DNA of 64,000 nt from Actinomycetes bacterium (lineage in GTDB: Bacteria > Actinomycetota > Acidimicrobiia > Acidimicrobiales > RAAP-2), in the NCBI GenBank assembly GCA_021791845.1, contig JAJYVT010000005.1:16219-80218 (forward strand). Reading direction: 5' to 3'. A model generated the notes under the pieces. It was not told the origin of the DNA and ran no database searches. It saw only the letters and a program-made list of their open reading frames with translations. Every line of letters begins with the position of its first letter. The first letter of the stretch is position 1. The position numbers and the translations under genes were made by a program. This document shows, piece by piece, positions 1-7,847 of the stretch.

Positions 1-560
1 AGCGCCGTCGCGCACAACGCCGCGACCACCGCGCGGGGGTGGCGCGCTGTCCGGAGCCGGAGCGCTGTCCGAAGCCCCGCCCCGAGCCGCCGGAGCGGCG
101 GCGACAGCACGTGGGCCGCCGCGCCGAGCCCGGGCGCAACCGCGCGGCGCGCCGTGCGGGCCAGAGGCCCGGCGTGGGCCGCGAGCCGCTCGAGCCGGCG
201 GTCGAGCGGTCGGCGCGCCCGTCGCCACCGGGGCGTCCAGGCGCCGAGCGAGGCCAGGAGGGCGGTCACGGCGGGGGCGGGGAGGAGGAGCGCGAGGACG
301 CCGGCGTCGGTCACGAGGTGCACTTCCTGGACGACCCGGCCCTCGGGATCGGGGGCGGTGGCGTCGGCCGCGAGCCCCTCGAGAGCCCACCACGGGACAC
401 GGAGCACCTCGACCAGGCCGGCGGGCCCGGCCGCCCGCAGGATCACGCCCCGCGCCTCGAAGGAGAGCTCGCACGCGCGGGCGCCGGGACGCGACGGGTG
501 CGCCACGAGCACCGCGTGGCTCGCGCCGCCCCGTTGCCGCTCGGCGGATCGACGTCCCAT
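1..560 (-). CDS. Hypothetical protein, C-terminus cut off by the window edge
   Basis: An open minus-strand frame starts at ATG 560 and runs off the window without a stop (at least 186 residues). A GAGGGG ribosome-binding site lies about 9 nt before the ATG. The protein begins with MGRRSAERQRGG. The next 80 residues read like alternating beta strands (SHAVLVAH, ELSFEARGVILRA, LVEVLRVPWWALEGLA), followed by hydrophobic LVTDAGVLALLLPAPAVTAL and then a very Arg/Ala/Leu-rich tail. It may be a small PH-like or membrane-associated domain, but I do not recognise the family. The frame was chosen because it stays open to the edge and has a good ribosome-binding site; competing plus-strand frames read as low-complexity Arg/Pro/Gly. 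Confidence 0.5.
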   Translation of the reverse strand, partial: MGRRSAERQRGGASHAVLVAHPSRPGARACELSFEARGVILRAAGPAGLVEVLRVPWWALEGLAADATAPDPEGRVVQEVHLVTDAGVLALLLPAPAVTALLASLGAWTPRWRRARRPLDRRLERLAAHAGPLARTARRAVAPGLGAAAHVLSPPLRRLGAGLRTALRLRTARHPRAVVAALCATA

Positions 561-799
561 CCCTGCGTTCCCCTCGTGGCGCCGGGCACGCGCCCGCACC
601 GCCCCGCCGGCCGACACCCTCCGGCGCGACGGCGCGCGGTCGCGTGCACACGCGCCATCCCTGCTCAGGTCGCCGCAGCACTGCCGGCGAACCACCCATC
701 CCCCGATGGATCCCATAGTCTCCCCCGGCGCGGAGCGCCGGTGCAACCCCTCGACGCCGCGCTACCCCTTCTGAGCGGCTCCGGCCGTCCGCCCGCCGC

Positions 800-1342
800 C
801 TACGCCCCGGGCGCCCGGCTACCCCCCGGAGCGGCTCCGTCCGCCGCCAGCGCCTCGGCCGCCCGGTGGAGGAAGGCGCGCACCGTCGACTCCGCCACCC
901 GGTGCAGCAGCGCCTCGTCGATCACCCGGCCCACGGCACGGAGCGGGGGCCGGTAGGCGGCGTAGAGCACCACCCGGCAGGCGTCCTCGGCGAGGGGCGC
1001 CACCTCGAGGTCGCCGTCGAGCACCGGGAAGAGGGCCGGGTGCTGCGCGTCCTCCCACCGGATGGGGACCCGCACCACCTCGCCGTGCACGTTGGGCTCC
1101 CCGAGGCGGACGAGGACGGTCCGGGCGACGAACTCCCCCAGCCGCTGCGGGCCCACCCGGAGGAACAAGGAGGTGGCGTCGTCGCCGGCCGCGGTGGCCA
1201 GTGGGGCCAGCCACGAGCTCCCCGCCGCCAAGCGCCGTCCCGCGTGGTCCGCCCCGCAGTCCACGTCCACGAAGTCCTGGAGGAAGACGGAGGGAGGTCC
1301 CTTGTCCTCGGGTCGTGGCTCGTGCTGGGGCGCGGTGGCCAT
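800..1342 (-). CDS. Hypothetical protein, SRPBCC-like fold suspected
   Basis: A 180-residue soluble protein, function unknown. It has the length and pattern of a START/SRPBCC ligand-binding domain: an N-terminal strand (VFLQDFVDVDCGADHAGRRL), a middle run of strands (GEVVRVPIRWEDAQ, FPVLDGDLEVAPLAEDACRVVLYAAYRPP) and a long C-terminal helix (VAESTVRAFLHRAAEALA). This is fold-level inference only. The ATG at 1342 has no ribosome-binding site, but a TAGGGT -10 box lies 6 nt before it, so the message is probably leaderless. The gene is divergent from the ABC exporter that starts at 1466. Confidence 0.6.
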   Translation of the reverse strand: MATAPQHEPRPEDKGPPSVFLQDFVDVDCGADHAGRRLAAGSSWLAPLATAAGDDATSLFLRVGPQRLGEFVARTVLVRLGEPNVHGEVVRVPIRWEDAQHPALFPVLDGDLEVAPLAEDACRVVLYAAYRPPLRAVGRVIDEALLHRVAESTVRAFLHRAAEALAADGAAPGGSRAPGA

Positions 1343-1348
1343 GGCACG

Positions 1349-1354
1349 ACCCTA
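1349..1354 (-). promoter_or_regulatory. -10 box (TAGGGT) for the SRPBCC-like gene, leaderless
   Basis: TAGGGT on the minus strand, separated by 6 nt from the ATG at 1342. No Shine-Dalgarno sequence is present, so transcription probably begins at or next to the start codon. Confidence 0.4.
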
Positions 1355-1451
1355 TGGCTTCCCTTCCCCGACGCGGTAGGGCCGAAGGACCCACCCTGGT
1401 AGGCATCCCGCACTTCCGACGGGCGGGCCTCCCGGGTTGGCGGCCGGGTCG

Positions 1452-1457
1452 TAGCGT
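1452..1457 (+). promoter_or_regulatory. -10 box (TAGCGT) for the ABC exporter operon, leaderless
   Basis: TAGCGT followed by 8 nt and then the GTG start at 1466. No ribosome-binding site is seen, consistent with leaderless initiation. Confidence 0.4.
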
Positions 1458-1465
1458 GGTGCTCG

Positions 1466-2365
1466 GTGGAGAACGTGCTGGAGCTCGAGGGCTTGACGCG
1501 CCGGTTCGGACCGGTCGTCGCCCTCGACGGTCTCTCGTTCGGGGTCGCCGCCGGGCGGGTGACGGGGTTCCTCGGGCCGAACGGGGCGGGCAAGACCACC
1601 ACCATGCGTGCCGTCTTCGGCCTCACCGATCTCGACGCCGGCTCGGTGCGGTGGAAGGGCGGCACGATCACCGCCGCCGAGCGGCGCCGGTTCGGCTACA
1701 TGCCCGAGGAGCGAGGGCTCTACCCCAGCATGCTCGTCCGCGACCAGGTGGAGTACCTGGGGCGCCTCCACGGTCTCAGCCCCGCCGACGCGGCCGAGGC
1801 GACCGCCCACTGGCTCGAGGTGCTCCAGGTGGTGGACCGGGCGACGAGCAAGGTCGAGTCGCTCTCGCACGGGAACCAGCAGCGGGTGCAGCTGGCCGCC
1901 GCCCTCGTCCACCAACCGGACCTGTTGGTCCTCGACGAGCCGCTGGCCGGCCTCGACCCCACAGGCATCGACGCCATCGGCCGGGTGCTCGTGGAGCGGG
2001 CGCAGGCGGGCTGCTGCGTCCTGTTCTCCAGCCATCAGCTCGACCTGGTGGAGGACCTGTGCGAGGCGGTGGTCATCATCGACCATGGCCGCCTGGTGGC
2101 GGCCGGCGGCGTCGACGAGCTGGCGACCGGCGGCACCCGTCGCCTGGCCGTCCGGGTGGAGGGCGACCGCGACGGCGCCTGGGCCCGTGCCGTGCCCGGC
2201 GTGCGCGTCTCGGAGCGCAAGGGCAGCGAGGTCCGCCTGGTCCTCGACGAGGGCGTCGACAGCGACGCCGTGCTCGACGCCGCCCGCCGGGCGGGGCAGG
2301 TCACCGAGTTCGTGTTCACCCGCCGGCGGCTCTCCGAGGTCTTCCGGGAGGCGGTGGCCCAGTGA
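1466..2365 (+). CDS. ABC-2 exporter ATP-binding protein (NatA-like)
   Basis: A 299-residue ATPase that would drive an ABC-2 type exporter on the inner face of the membrane. Walker A is GPNGAGKTT at residues 37-45. The Q-loop region reads YMPEERGLYPSM, the signature is LSHGNQQRVQLA (about residue 133), and Walker B plus D-loop is LLVLDEPLAGLDP. The switch histidine is in SSHQLDLVE. A roughly 80-residue C-terminal domain follows, as in NatA/CcmA-type ATPases. The stop overlaps the permease start by 4 nt (GTGA at 2362), so the two are co-translated. The related NatAB system exports Na+; the substrate here cannot be read from sequence. Confidence 0.9.
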   Translation: MENVLELEGLTRRFGPVVALDGLSFGVAAGRVTGFLGPNGAGKTTTMRAVFGLTDLDAGSVRWKGGTITAAERRRFGYMPEERGLYPSMLVRDQVEYLGRLHGLSPADAAEATAHWLEVLQVVDRATSKVESLSHGNQQRVQLAAALVHQPDLLVLDEPLAGLDPTGIDAIGRVLVERAQAGCCVLFSSHQLDLVEDLCEAVVIIDHGRLVAAGGVDELATGGTRRLAVRVEGDRDGAWARAVPGVRVSERKGSEVRLVLDEGVDSDAVLDAARRAGQVTEFVFTRRRLSEVFREAVAQ

Positions 2366-3708
2366 GGGACGTCGTCTACGTGCTGGCGGCGGTGCTCGTG
2401 GTGTCGGTGGTGGTCCGCCGCCTGCGGCGCCGGGGCGCCAGCCCGGGCGTGCCCCCCGCCGTGCGCCTCTGGCGCTCGACGGTCGGGCGCCACCGCTCGG
2501 CCGGCGGCCGGGCGAGCCGCCGCCTCCTCGGTGACACCGGGCTCGTGGCGGCCCGGGAAGTGCGGGAACGGGTGCGCGGACGCTTCTTCAAGGTCATCAC
2601 GCTGTTGCTCCTCGTTGTCGTGGCCGCGGCGGTGGTGGTCCCGACCCTGCGCTCGTCGTCCCGGACGCACCTGTCGATCGGCGTCGTGGGACCGCTCGCC
2701 CCCTCCCTGCGGGAGGCCGTGGTGCGCACGGCGGCGAGCGGCCGGGTCACCGCGACGTTCGTCACCGAGCCGAGCGCCGCCGACGCACGGGCCGCGTTGC
2801 GGTCGGGCGCCGTCGGGCTCGTCGTGGACCACGGCTCGTCCCTCCTCGTGAAGACAGCGGGCGCGGCCACGGGCACGACAGCGGGCGCCCGGGCCATCCA
2901 CTCCATCGCCACCCTGCTGGGCGTCGACGGCGCCTTTCGGGCCGCCGGGCTCTCCCCCGCCCAGGCGGCGACGGTGTCGCACGCCCGGCCCCTCCCGATC
3001 AAGAGCCTGGTGTCGGCCCGGCGGTCCAACGCGGCCACCTCGACCGCCGTGATCGGGCTGATCCTCGTCTTCATCATGCTCACGCAGTACAACACCTGGA
3101 CCCTGATGGGGGTCATGGAGGAGAAGGCCAGCCGGGTCGTCGAGGTCCTGCTGGCCACGATCCGCCCGATCCAGCTCCTCGCCGGCAAGGTCCTCGGCAT
3201 CGGGCTCCTCGCGCTCGTCCAGGCCGGCTTGGTGGTCGGCGTGGCCCTGGTGGTGGCCGACGTCGTCGGGTCGGACCTCCTCGTGGGCACGGCCCCGCTG
3301 GTGGTGGTGGCCACCCTGGTCTGGCTGGTGCTCGGCTACGTCTTCTACTGCTGGGTCTACGCCGCCGCCGGCTCGATGGCCGAGCGCCAGGACCAGGTCC
3401 AGAGCCTCGTCCTCCCGCTCAGCGTGCCCGTCATCTTCGGCTACATCGTGGCGCTGACGAGCGTGCAGTCGACAACGCCGTCCCTGCTGGTCACGGTGCT
3501 CGCCTACCTTCCGCCCACCGCGCCCTTCGGCATGCCGGTGCTCGTGGCCGACGGTCGGGCCACGTGGTGGCAGTTCGCCATCGCCGTGGTCATCAGCCTG
3601 GCGGCGACGGTCGCCGTGGCCCGCCTCGCCGCCGCGGTGTACCGGCGGGCGGTCCTGCGCACGGGCCGGCGGGTCCGGCTGCACGAGCTGGTCGCCACCA
3701 CCCGCTGA
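2362..3708 (+). CDS. ABC-2 exporter permease (NatB-like)
   Basis: A membrane subunit of about 448 residues that partners with the preceding ATPase. After a short hydrophobic N-terminus and an Arg-rich linker, the ABC2_membrane_3-type layout begins: VAAREVRERVRGRFFKVITLLLLVVV (first membrane helix), a large extracytoplasmic region of about 150 residues, then a cluster of five or so helices starting at TAVIGLILVFIMLTQYNTWTLMGVMEEKASRVVEVLLATIRP. The motif MEEKxxRVVEVLLATIRP is typical of NatB/YhaP permeases. The GTG start at 2362 was chosen because it overlaps the upstream stop. The extra N-terminal helix (VVYVLAAVLVVSVVVRRL) is longer than usual. Confidence 0.85.
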   Translation: MRDVVYVLAAVLVVSVVVRRLRRRGASPGVPPAVRLWRSTVGRHRSAGGRASRRLLGDTGLVAAREVRERVRGRFFKVITLLLLVVVAAAVVVPTLRSSSRTHLSIGVVGPLAPSLREAVVRTAASGRVTATFVTEPSAADARAALRSGAVGLVVDHGSSLLVKTAGAATGTTAGARAIHSIATLLGVDGAFRAAGLSPAQAATVSHARPLPIKSLVSARRSNAATSTAVIGLILVFIMLTQYNTWTLMGVMEEKASRVVEVLLATIRPIQLLAGKVLGIGLLALVQAGLVVGVALVVADVVGSDLLVGTAPLVVVATLVWLVLGYVFYCWVYAAAGSMAERQDQVQSLVLPLSVPVIFGYIVALTSVQSTTPSLLVTVLAYLPPTAPFGMPVLVADGRATWWQFAIAVVISLAATVAVARLAAAVYRRAVLRTGRRVRLHELVATTR

Positions 3709-3715
3709 CGGGTGG

Positions 3716-5143
3716 TCAGGCGACGGCGACCGCCGCCACCAGCTTCTGGAGCGTGTCCTTGGCGTCGCCGAAGAGGAGCACCGTCTTGTCGTCGAAGAGC
3801 AGGGCGTTGTCGATCCCGGCGAAGCCGGGCCGCATCGAGCGCTTGAGGAAGACGATGTGCTGCGCCTGGTCGGCGTGGATGATGGGCATGCCGTAGATCG
3901 GGCTCCCGGGCGAGTCGACCGCCGCCGGGTTGACCGTGTCGTTGGCGCCCACCACGAGGGCCACGTCGGCGGTCGGCATCTCGGGGTTGGCCTCGTCCAT
4001 CTCCTTCAACTCGTCGTAGGGGACGTTGGCCTCCGCCAGCAGCACGTTCATGTGGCCCGGCATGCGCCCGGCCACCGGGTGGATGGCGTAGAAGACGTCC
4101 ACCCCCTTGGCCGAGAGGGAGTCGGCCAGCTCCTTCACCACGTGCTGGGCCTGGGCCACCGCCAGCCCGTACCCCGGGACGATCACCACCTTGCGGGCGT
4201 AGGACAACAGGACGCTCACGTCCTCGGGGGTCGAGCTCTTGACCGCCTTGCCGTCGAGCCCCTCGGCCGTCCCCGTGGCCGTGACGACGGCCCCGAAGGC
4301 GCTGAAGAGGATGTTGGGCAGCGACCGGCCCATGGCCTTGCTCATGAGCCGGGTGAGGAGCATGCCCGAGGCGCCGACCAGCGTCCCGGCCACGATGAGG
4401 AGGCTGTTGCCCAGGGTGAAGCCGGACGCGGCCACCGCCAGCCCGGTGAACGAGTTGAGGAGCGAGATGAGGACGGGCACGTCGGCCCCGCCGATGGGGA
4501 GCACGAAGATGATCCCGAGCACGAGCGAGAGCCCGAGCACGCCGAAGACGTAGGCCGTGCTCCCGGTCACGATGGCCGCCAGCCCCAGCCCGAGGATCCC
4601 CAGGCCCACCACGGCATTGATGGGCTGCTGGCCCTTGTAGACGATCGGGCGCGTCGCCATCAGCTCCTGCAGCTTGGCGAAGGCGATCGCGCTGCCGGCA
4701 AAGGACACGCAGCCGATCAGCACGCCCAGCACCGCTTCCACCACCTCGTAGGTGGCCGGGCTCACGCCGGTGCTGTGGACGTGCAGCAGCTCGGTCACCG
4801 AGACCAGCGCCGCCGCCGCACCGCCCACGCCGTTGAAGATGGCGACCATCTGCGGCATCGCCGTCATCTTCACCATGCGGGCCGCCGGGACGGCGATGGC
4901 CGTCCCGAGCGCCATGGCGCCCAGGGCCAGACCGAGGTTGCGGGTGGAGTGGGTGACGCTGCTCGCCGAGAAGGTGATGGCGATGGCGAGCAAGGCGGCC
5001 GCCGCGCCGACCAGGTTGCCCCGCCGGGCGTGCCGCGGCGAGCTGAGGCCCTTCAGGGCGATGACGAACCCGATGATGGCGACCAGGTAGATGGTGGCTC
5101 GCCACGTGGACAGTGGGAACGAAGCGGCGAGGAGGGCGCTCAC
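3716..5143 (-). CDS. pntB: NAD(P) transhydrogenase subunit beta
   Basis: A 475-residue beta subunit of the proton-translocating transhydrogenase, which couples proton influx to hydride transfer from NADH to NADP+. The N-terminal half is a run of membrane helices (WRATIYLVAIIGFVIALKGL onward). The C-terminal dIII NADP(H)-binding domain carries VVIVPGYGLAVAQAQHVVKELAD, HPVAGRMPGHMNVLLAEANVPYDEL, VVGANDTVNPAA and the final FDDKTVLLFGDAKDTLQKL. The GTG start at 5143 overlaps the pntAB stop (GTGA). It is the last gene of the operon and is convergent with the exporter, with an 8-bp gap. Confidence 0.96.
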   Translation of the reverse strand: MSALLAASFPLSTWRATIYLVAIIGFVIALKGLSSPRHARRGNLVGAAAALLAIAITFSASSVTHSTRNLGLALGAMALGTAIAVPAARMVKMTAMPQMVAIFNGVGGAAAALVSVTELLHVHSTGVSPATYEVVEAVLGVLIGCVSFAGSAIAFAKLQELMATRPIVYKGQQPINAVVGLGILGLGLAAIVTGSTAYVFGVLGLSLVLGIIFVLPIGGADVPVLISLLNSFTGLAVAASGFTLGNSLLIVAGTLVGASGMLLTRLMSKAMGRSLPNILFSAFGAVVTATGTAEGLDGKAVKSSTPEDVSVLLSYARKVVIVPGYGLAVAQAQHVVKELADSLSAKGVDVFYAIHPVAGRMPGHMNVLLAEANVPYDELKEMDEANPEMPTADVALVVGANDTVNPAAVDSPGSPIYGMPIIHADQAQHIVFLKRSMRPGFAGIDNALLFDDKTVLLFGDAKDTLQKLVAAVAVA

Positions 5144-5499
5144 GGGGTTCCCGCCCCCGGCTTGCCGTCGCTCGAGAGGGACGCCGGCGAAGCCGCCGGC
5201 GGGGCCGCCGGCCGATTGTCGGGCTTGGCCTTGAACATCTCGAGCATGCGGTCGGTGACCACGAACCCGCCGACCACGTTCAGCGTGGCGAGGAACACGG
5301 CGACGAACCCGAGCACGACCTGTGCGGTCCCGGTGGCCTCCCCCATGATGAAGAGCGACCCCACGAGCACGATGCCGTGGATGGCGTTCGAGCCGGACAT
5401 GAGCGGGGTGTGCAGGATGCTCGGCACCTTCGAGATGACCTCGTAGCCGACGAAGGCGGCCAGCACGAAGACGGTGAGGAACCAGACGAACCCGGTCAT
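5140..5499 (-). CDS. pntAB: NAD(P) transhydrogenase subunit alpha, membrane part
   Basis: A protein of 119 residues corresponding to the membrane segment that is fused to the C-terminus of PntA in enterobacteria. Three hydrophobic helices are visible (GFVWFLTVFVLAAFVGYEVI, IHGIVLVGSLFIMG, AQVVLGFVAVFLATLNVVGGFVVTDRML), with the family motif TPLMSGSNAIHGI between the first two. An Ala/Pro-rich tail ends the protein. The ATG at 5499 overlaps the pntAA stop by 4 nt and the gene's own stop overlaps pntB. Three separate genes is the alphaproteobacterial/actinobacterial arrangement. Confidence 0.93.
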   Translation of the reverse strand: MTGFVWFLTVFVLAAFVGYEVISKVPSILHTPLMSGSNAIHGIVLVGSLFIMGEATGTAQVVLGFVAVFLATLNVVGGFVVTDRMLEMFKAKPDNRPAAPPAASPASLSSDGKPGAGTP

Positions 5500-6626
5500 G
5501 CCGTTCCCCCGAGGAGCTCGACCACCTGCGGCTGCGATGGCCGGCCGTCGCGAAGCACGCCCGTGCCGGCCACGATCTCGTCGTCCCAGTCCGGCTTGAA
5601 CTCGCCGTCCGACGCGAACAGGCCGAGGACGTTGGCGACGTTGCGGGAGTAGAGGGAGCTGGCGTGGGTCGGCATGCCCGACGGCGGGTTGGCCATGCCC
5701 ACGACCATCGTGCCCGAGACGTCGATCTCGCGCCCGGCCTCCGTGCACTCGCAGTTGCCGCCGGAGTCGGCGGCCATGTCGACGAGGACGGACCCCGGCG
5801 CCATGGCGTCCACCATGGCCCGGGTCACGAGGACCGGAGCCCGTCGGCCCGGGACGGCGGCCGTGGTGACGACGACGTCGGCCTTCGCCACCTCGTCGGC
5901 GAGCGCCTGCTGCTGGGCGGCGAGCTCCTCGGGCGACAGCTCGCGGGCGTAGCCCCCTGCGCCCTCGGCCCGGACCCCCAGGTCCACGAACGTGGCGCCC
6001 AGGCTCTCGGCCTCCTCCTTGGCCGCGGCGCGCACGTCGTAGGCCCGGACCATGGCGCCGAGGCGACGGCAGGTGGCGATGGCCTGCAGGCCGGCCACGC
6101 CCACGCCCATGACGAGCACCTTGGCCGGGGGCACCGTGCCGGCCGCCGTCATCAGCATGGGGAAGAACCGCCCCAGGTGGGTGGCGGCAGTGAGCGCCGC
6201 CCGATAGCCCGACACGGTCGCCTGCGAGGACAGAGCGTCCATCGACTGGGCCCGGCTGATCCTGGGGAGCAGGTCGAAGCTGAATGCGCTGCACCCGCGG
6301 TCGGCCAGCACCCGCAGGGCGTCCACGGAGGCTGCGGGCTGCAGGAAGCTGAGGGAGGCCGCCCCGTGCGGGACCAGTCCCGCGTCGGCGGCGCTCGGCG
6401 CCTGGACCCGCACCACGACCGTCGCGCCCTCCGTGCACGCGGCCGCGTCGGGGGCGACCTCGGCACCGGCGTCCGCGTACTGCTCGTCGGTGAACGACGC
6501 CTGCGCGCCGGCGCTCCGCTCCACCGCGACTGTCCATCCCGCGCCGATCAGCCGGCGCGCGACGTCGGGCACGATCGCCACCCGCCGTTCGCCGGGGGCC
6601 GTCTCAGCCGGGACCGCAAGTTTCAC
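5496..6626 (-). CDS. pntAA: NAD(P) transhydrogenase subunit alpha, NAD-binding part
   Basis: The peripheral dI subunit, about 376 residues, which binds NAD(H). It has the alanine-dehydrogenase/PNT N-terminal domain (KLAVPAETAPGERRVAIVPDV at the start; GAAxLSFLQPAA) and the NAD-binding Rossmann loop VLVMGVGVAGLQAIATCRRLGAMVRAYDVR. The QMDALSSQATVSGYRAAL-type motif appears as QSMDALSSQATVSGY, and GSVLVDMAADSGGNCE is conserved. I chose the GTG at 6626 because the family begins at VKLAVPAE; an adjacent in-frame GTG at 6629 and a longer frame from 6671 exist. No clear ribosome-binding site is present. Confidence 0.93.
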   Translation of the reverse strand: MKLAVPAETAPGERRVAIVPDVARRLIGAGWTVAVERSAGAQASFTDEQYADAGAEVAPDAAACTEGATVVVRVQAPSAADAGLVPHGAASLSFLQPAASVDALRVLADRGCSAFSFDLLPRISRAQSMDALSSQATVSGYRAALTAATHLGRFFPMLMTAAGTVPPAKVLVMGVGVAGLQAIATCRRLGAMVRAYDVRAAAKEEAESLGATFVDLGVRAEGAGGYARELSPEELAAQQQALADEVAKADVVVTTAAVPGRRAPVLVTRAMVDAMAPGSVLVDMAADSGGNCECTEAGREIDVSGTMVVGMANPPSGMPTHASSLYSRNVANVLGLFASDGEFKPDWDDEIVAGTGVLRDGRPSQPQVVELLGGTA

Positions 6627-6752
6627 CACCTGCGTTCTTAGCAGGCGCGGCCCCACAACCCGCAGTGCCAAAGGTCACTTTGTGCTCGGCACGCACCGAG
6701 CGCCGGGAACGTCAGGCGCGGCGCCGAGCTCGGCGGGCGTGCCCGCCCGCGC

Positions 6753-7334
6753 TCAGCCCGACCGGTCGTTGTTGGGGTCGGCCGGGCGGCGCAACAGGTT
6801 CGAGACGCGCTGGTGGGTGACGCCGAACAACCGTGCGATCGCCGGGATGCTCACGCCCTCTCGGCGCAGGGCATCCACCAGTTCCTTGCGCAGCGTTCCA
6901 CTGGCCTTGGCGAGGCACGCCAGGATCCGGCTGACCAGCTGCATCGTGCCGGGCGGGTCCTCGCTCCCGAGGATGTCGTGCCAGGAGCGGCCCTGGGAGC
7001 GCTCCCGGTGGAGCTGCCTGAGCCGCTCCTCGAGCAGGCGCTCGTCCTTGCTCATCTCCGACAGTGCGGCCGAGAGGGCGTCGAGGGCCCGCAGGGTCGC
7101 GTCGCCCGTGGCCGCGCCCGGTTCGGCAGCTCGATGCTCGTCGTGGGCTCGATGCTCGTCGTGGGCTCCGTGGCTGTCGCCGTTGCCGTTGCCGGTTCCA
7201 CCGTGCGCGGTCACGCCGTTCCCCTCTCTGGGGTAGTCGTGCTCCGCGGCGTCGTTGGCGAGCGCCTCGGAGGAGCGGTCTTCGTCGTCCGTGGCGGACC
7301 CGTGCCGCCCGGTATCGATGAGGTGCTGCGACAT
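6753..7334 (-). CDS. Small helix-turn-helix protein, function unknown
   Basis: A 193-residue protein starting MSQHLIDTGRHG. The first 90 residues are polar and low-complexity, with a repeated AHDEHR unit and a Gly/Asn/His stretch. A predicted coiled helix follows (ALDALSAALSEMSKDERLLEERLRQLHRERSQ). The C-terminal 60 residues contain a clear helix-turn-helix: LRKELVDALRREGVSIPAIARLFGVTHQRVSNLLRR. A DNA-binding regulator is likely but its target is unknown. ATG 7334 was chosen because GGGAGG lies 9 nt upstream; an in-frame upstream start at 7418 lacks this. The gene is divergent from the hopanoid operon, so the region between could hold its operator. Confidence 0.7.
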   Translation of the reverse strand: MSQHLIDTGRHGSATDDEDRSSEALANDAAEHDYPREGNGVTAHGGTGNGNGDSHGAHDEHRAHDEHRAAEPGAATGDATLRALDALSAALSEMSKDERLLEERLRQLHRERSQGRSWHDILGSEDPPGTMQLVSRILACLAKASGTLRKELVDALRREGVSIPAIARLFGVTHQRVSNLLRRPADPNNDRSG

Positions 7335-7467
7335 GGTCGTCTGCCTCCCACACGTGATGACTTGGGGGTGCGTACCCGCGGCCAGTCCCTCTCCGTCGAT
7401 GTCCGTACCCGCCGGCACCGGTGCGGAAACTGGGAATGCAGCGGCATGCCGTCCGACCTGGGAGGTC

Positions 7468-7556
7468 GCGCACCGAGCCGGTGGGTCCGGCGGCGGGGTC
7501 GGGCGCCGAGCCGGTAGGTCCGCGCACCGAGCCGGTGGGTCCGGGCGCCGAGCCAG
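7468..7556. repeat. GC-rich tandem repeat, four diverged copies of a ~20-bp unit
   Basis: The core CCGAGCCGGTGGGTCCG occurs at about 7473-7489 and again within 7522-7543. Diverged copies lie at 7502-7521 and 7544-7556. Units alternate between GCGCACCGAG and GGCGCCGAG beginnings. The repeat lies outside genes and its role is unknown. Confidence 0.75.
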
Positions 7557-7609
7557 CGGGGGCGGCGGCGGGGCCGCTCGATCAGCCCGCCATTCGCAAG
7601 AATCAGGAC

Positions 7610-7621
7610 CATACGATCGTT
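7610..7621. promoter_or_regulatory. CATACGATCGTT site, copy 1 (candidate operator)
   Basis: This 12-mer contains the perfect 8-bp palindrome ACGATCGT. An identical copy lies 81 bp downstream (7691-7702). Both are in the A+T-richer segment before hpnC, the expected place for a regulator of hopanoid synthesis or of the divergent helix-turn-helix gene. Confidence 0.45.
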
Positions 7622-7690
7622 TGTTTTGCGTGGTTGCACGGTGGTCCGAGTGGCATGAAGTTCTCCTCGCGACACGGTGGAAAGTGGGTA

Positions 7691-7702
7691 CATACGATCG
7701 TT
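7691..7702. promoter_or_regulatory. CATACGATCGTT site, copy 2 (candidate operator)
   Basis: Second exact copy of the palindrome-containing 12-mer, about 145 bp before the hpnC start and 33 bp before the first possible -10 box (TAAGCT). In such a GC-rich sequence two identical 12-mers this close are unlikely to be chance. Confidence 0.45.
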
Positions 7703-7847
7703 CGATGGGCGCGACTCATCAAATGCGTCCGCCCTAAGCTGCGAGTATCGTGCCTTTGATCGACCCGCCGCCCGCCTGTATTCCGACGAGCGTGTCGGAC
7801 AGGCCCAAGCGGACCGTACCGCCATTCGACCACGGAACGACGCTGCC

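Larger units (their letters stand above)
7335..7847. other. Non-coding control region upstream of the hopanoid operon (513 bp)
   Basis: No convincing coding frame is present between the helix-turn-helix gene and hpnC. The left half holds a GC-rich tandem repeat (7468-7556). The right half (about 7590-7850) is noticeably richer in A+T than its surroundings and holds two copies of CATACGATCGTT. Possible -10 boxes for the hopanoid operon are TAAGCT (7735-7740) and TATCGT (7746-7751); neither has a convincing -35 partner. Confidence 0.6.

Noticed and set aside
39..956. Long plus-strand frames in the first kilobase
   Set aside because: They read as Arg/Pro/Gly-rich low complexity and are shadows of the minus-strand genes 1-560 and 800-1342.
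7468..7556. Possible CRISPR array
   Set aside because: Units are contiguous with no unique spacers and there are no cas genes in the window.
7421..7759. Plus-strand frame with EPVGP repeats in the region before hpnC
   Set aside because: The protein is only the translation of the intergenic tandem repeat; it has no ribosome-binding site and no conserved features.
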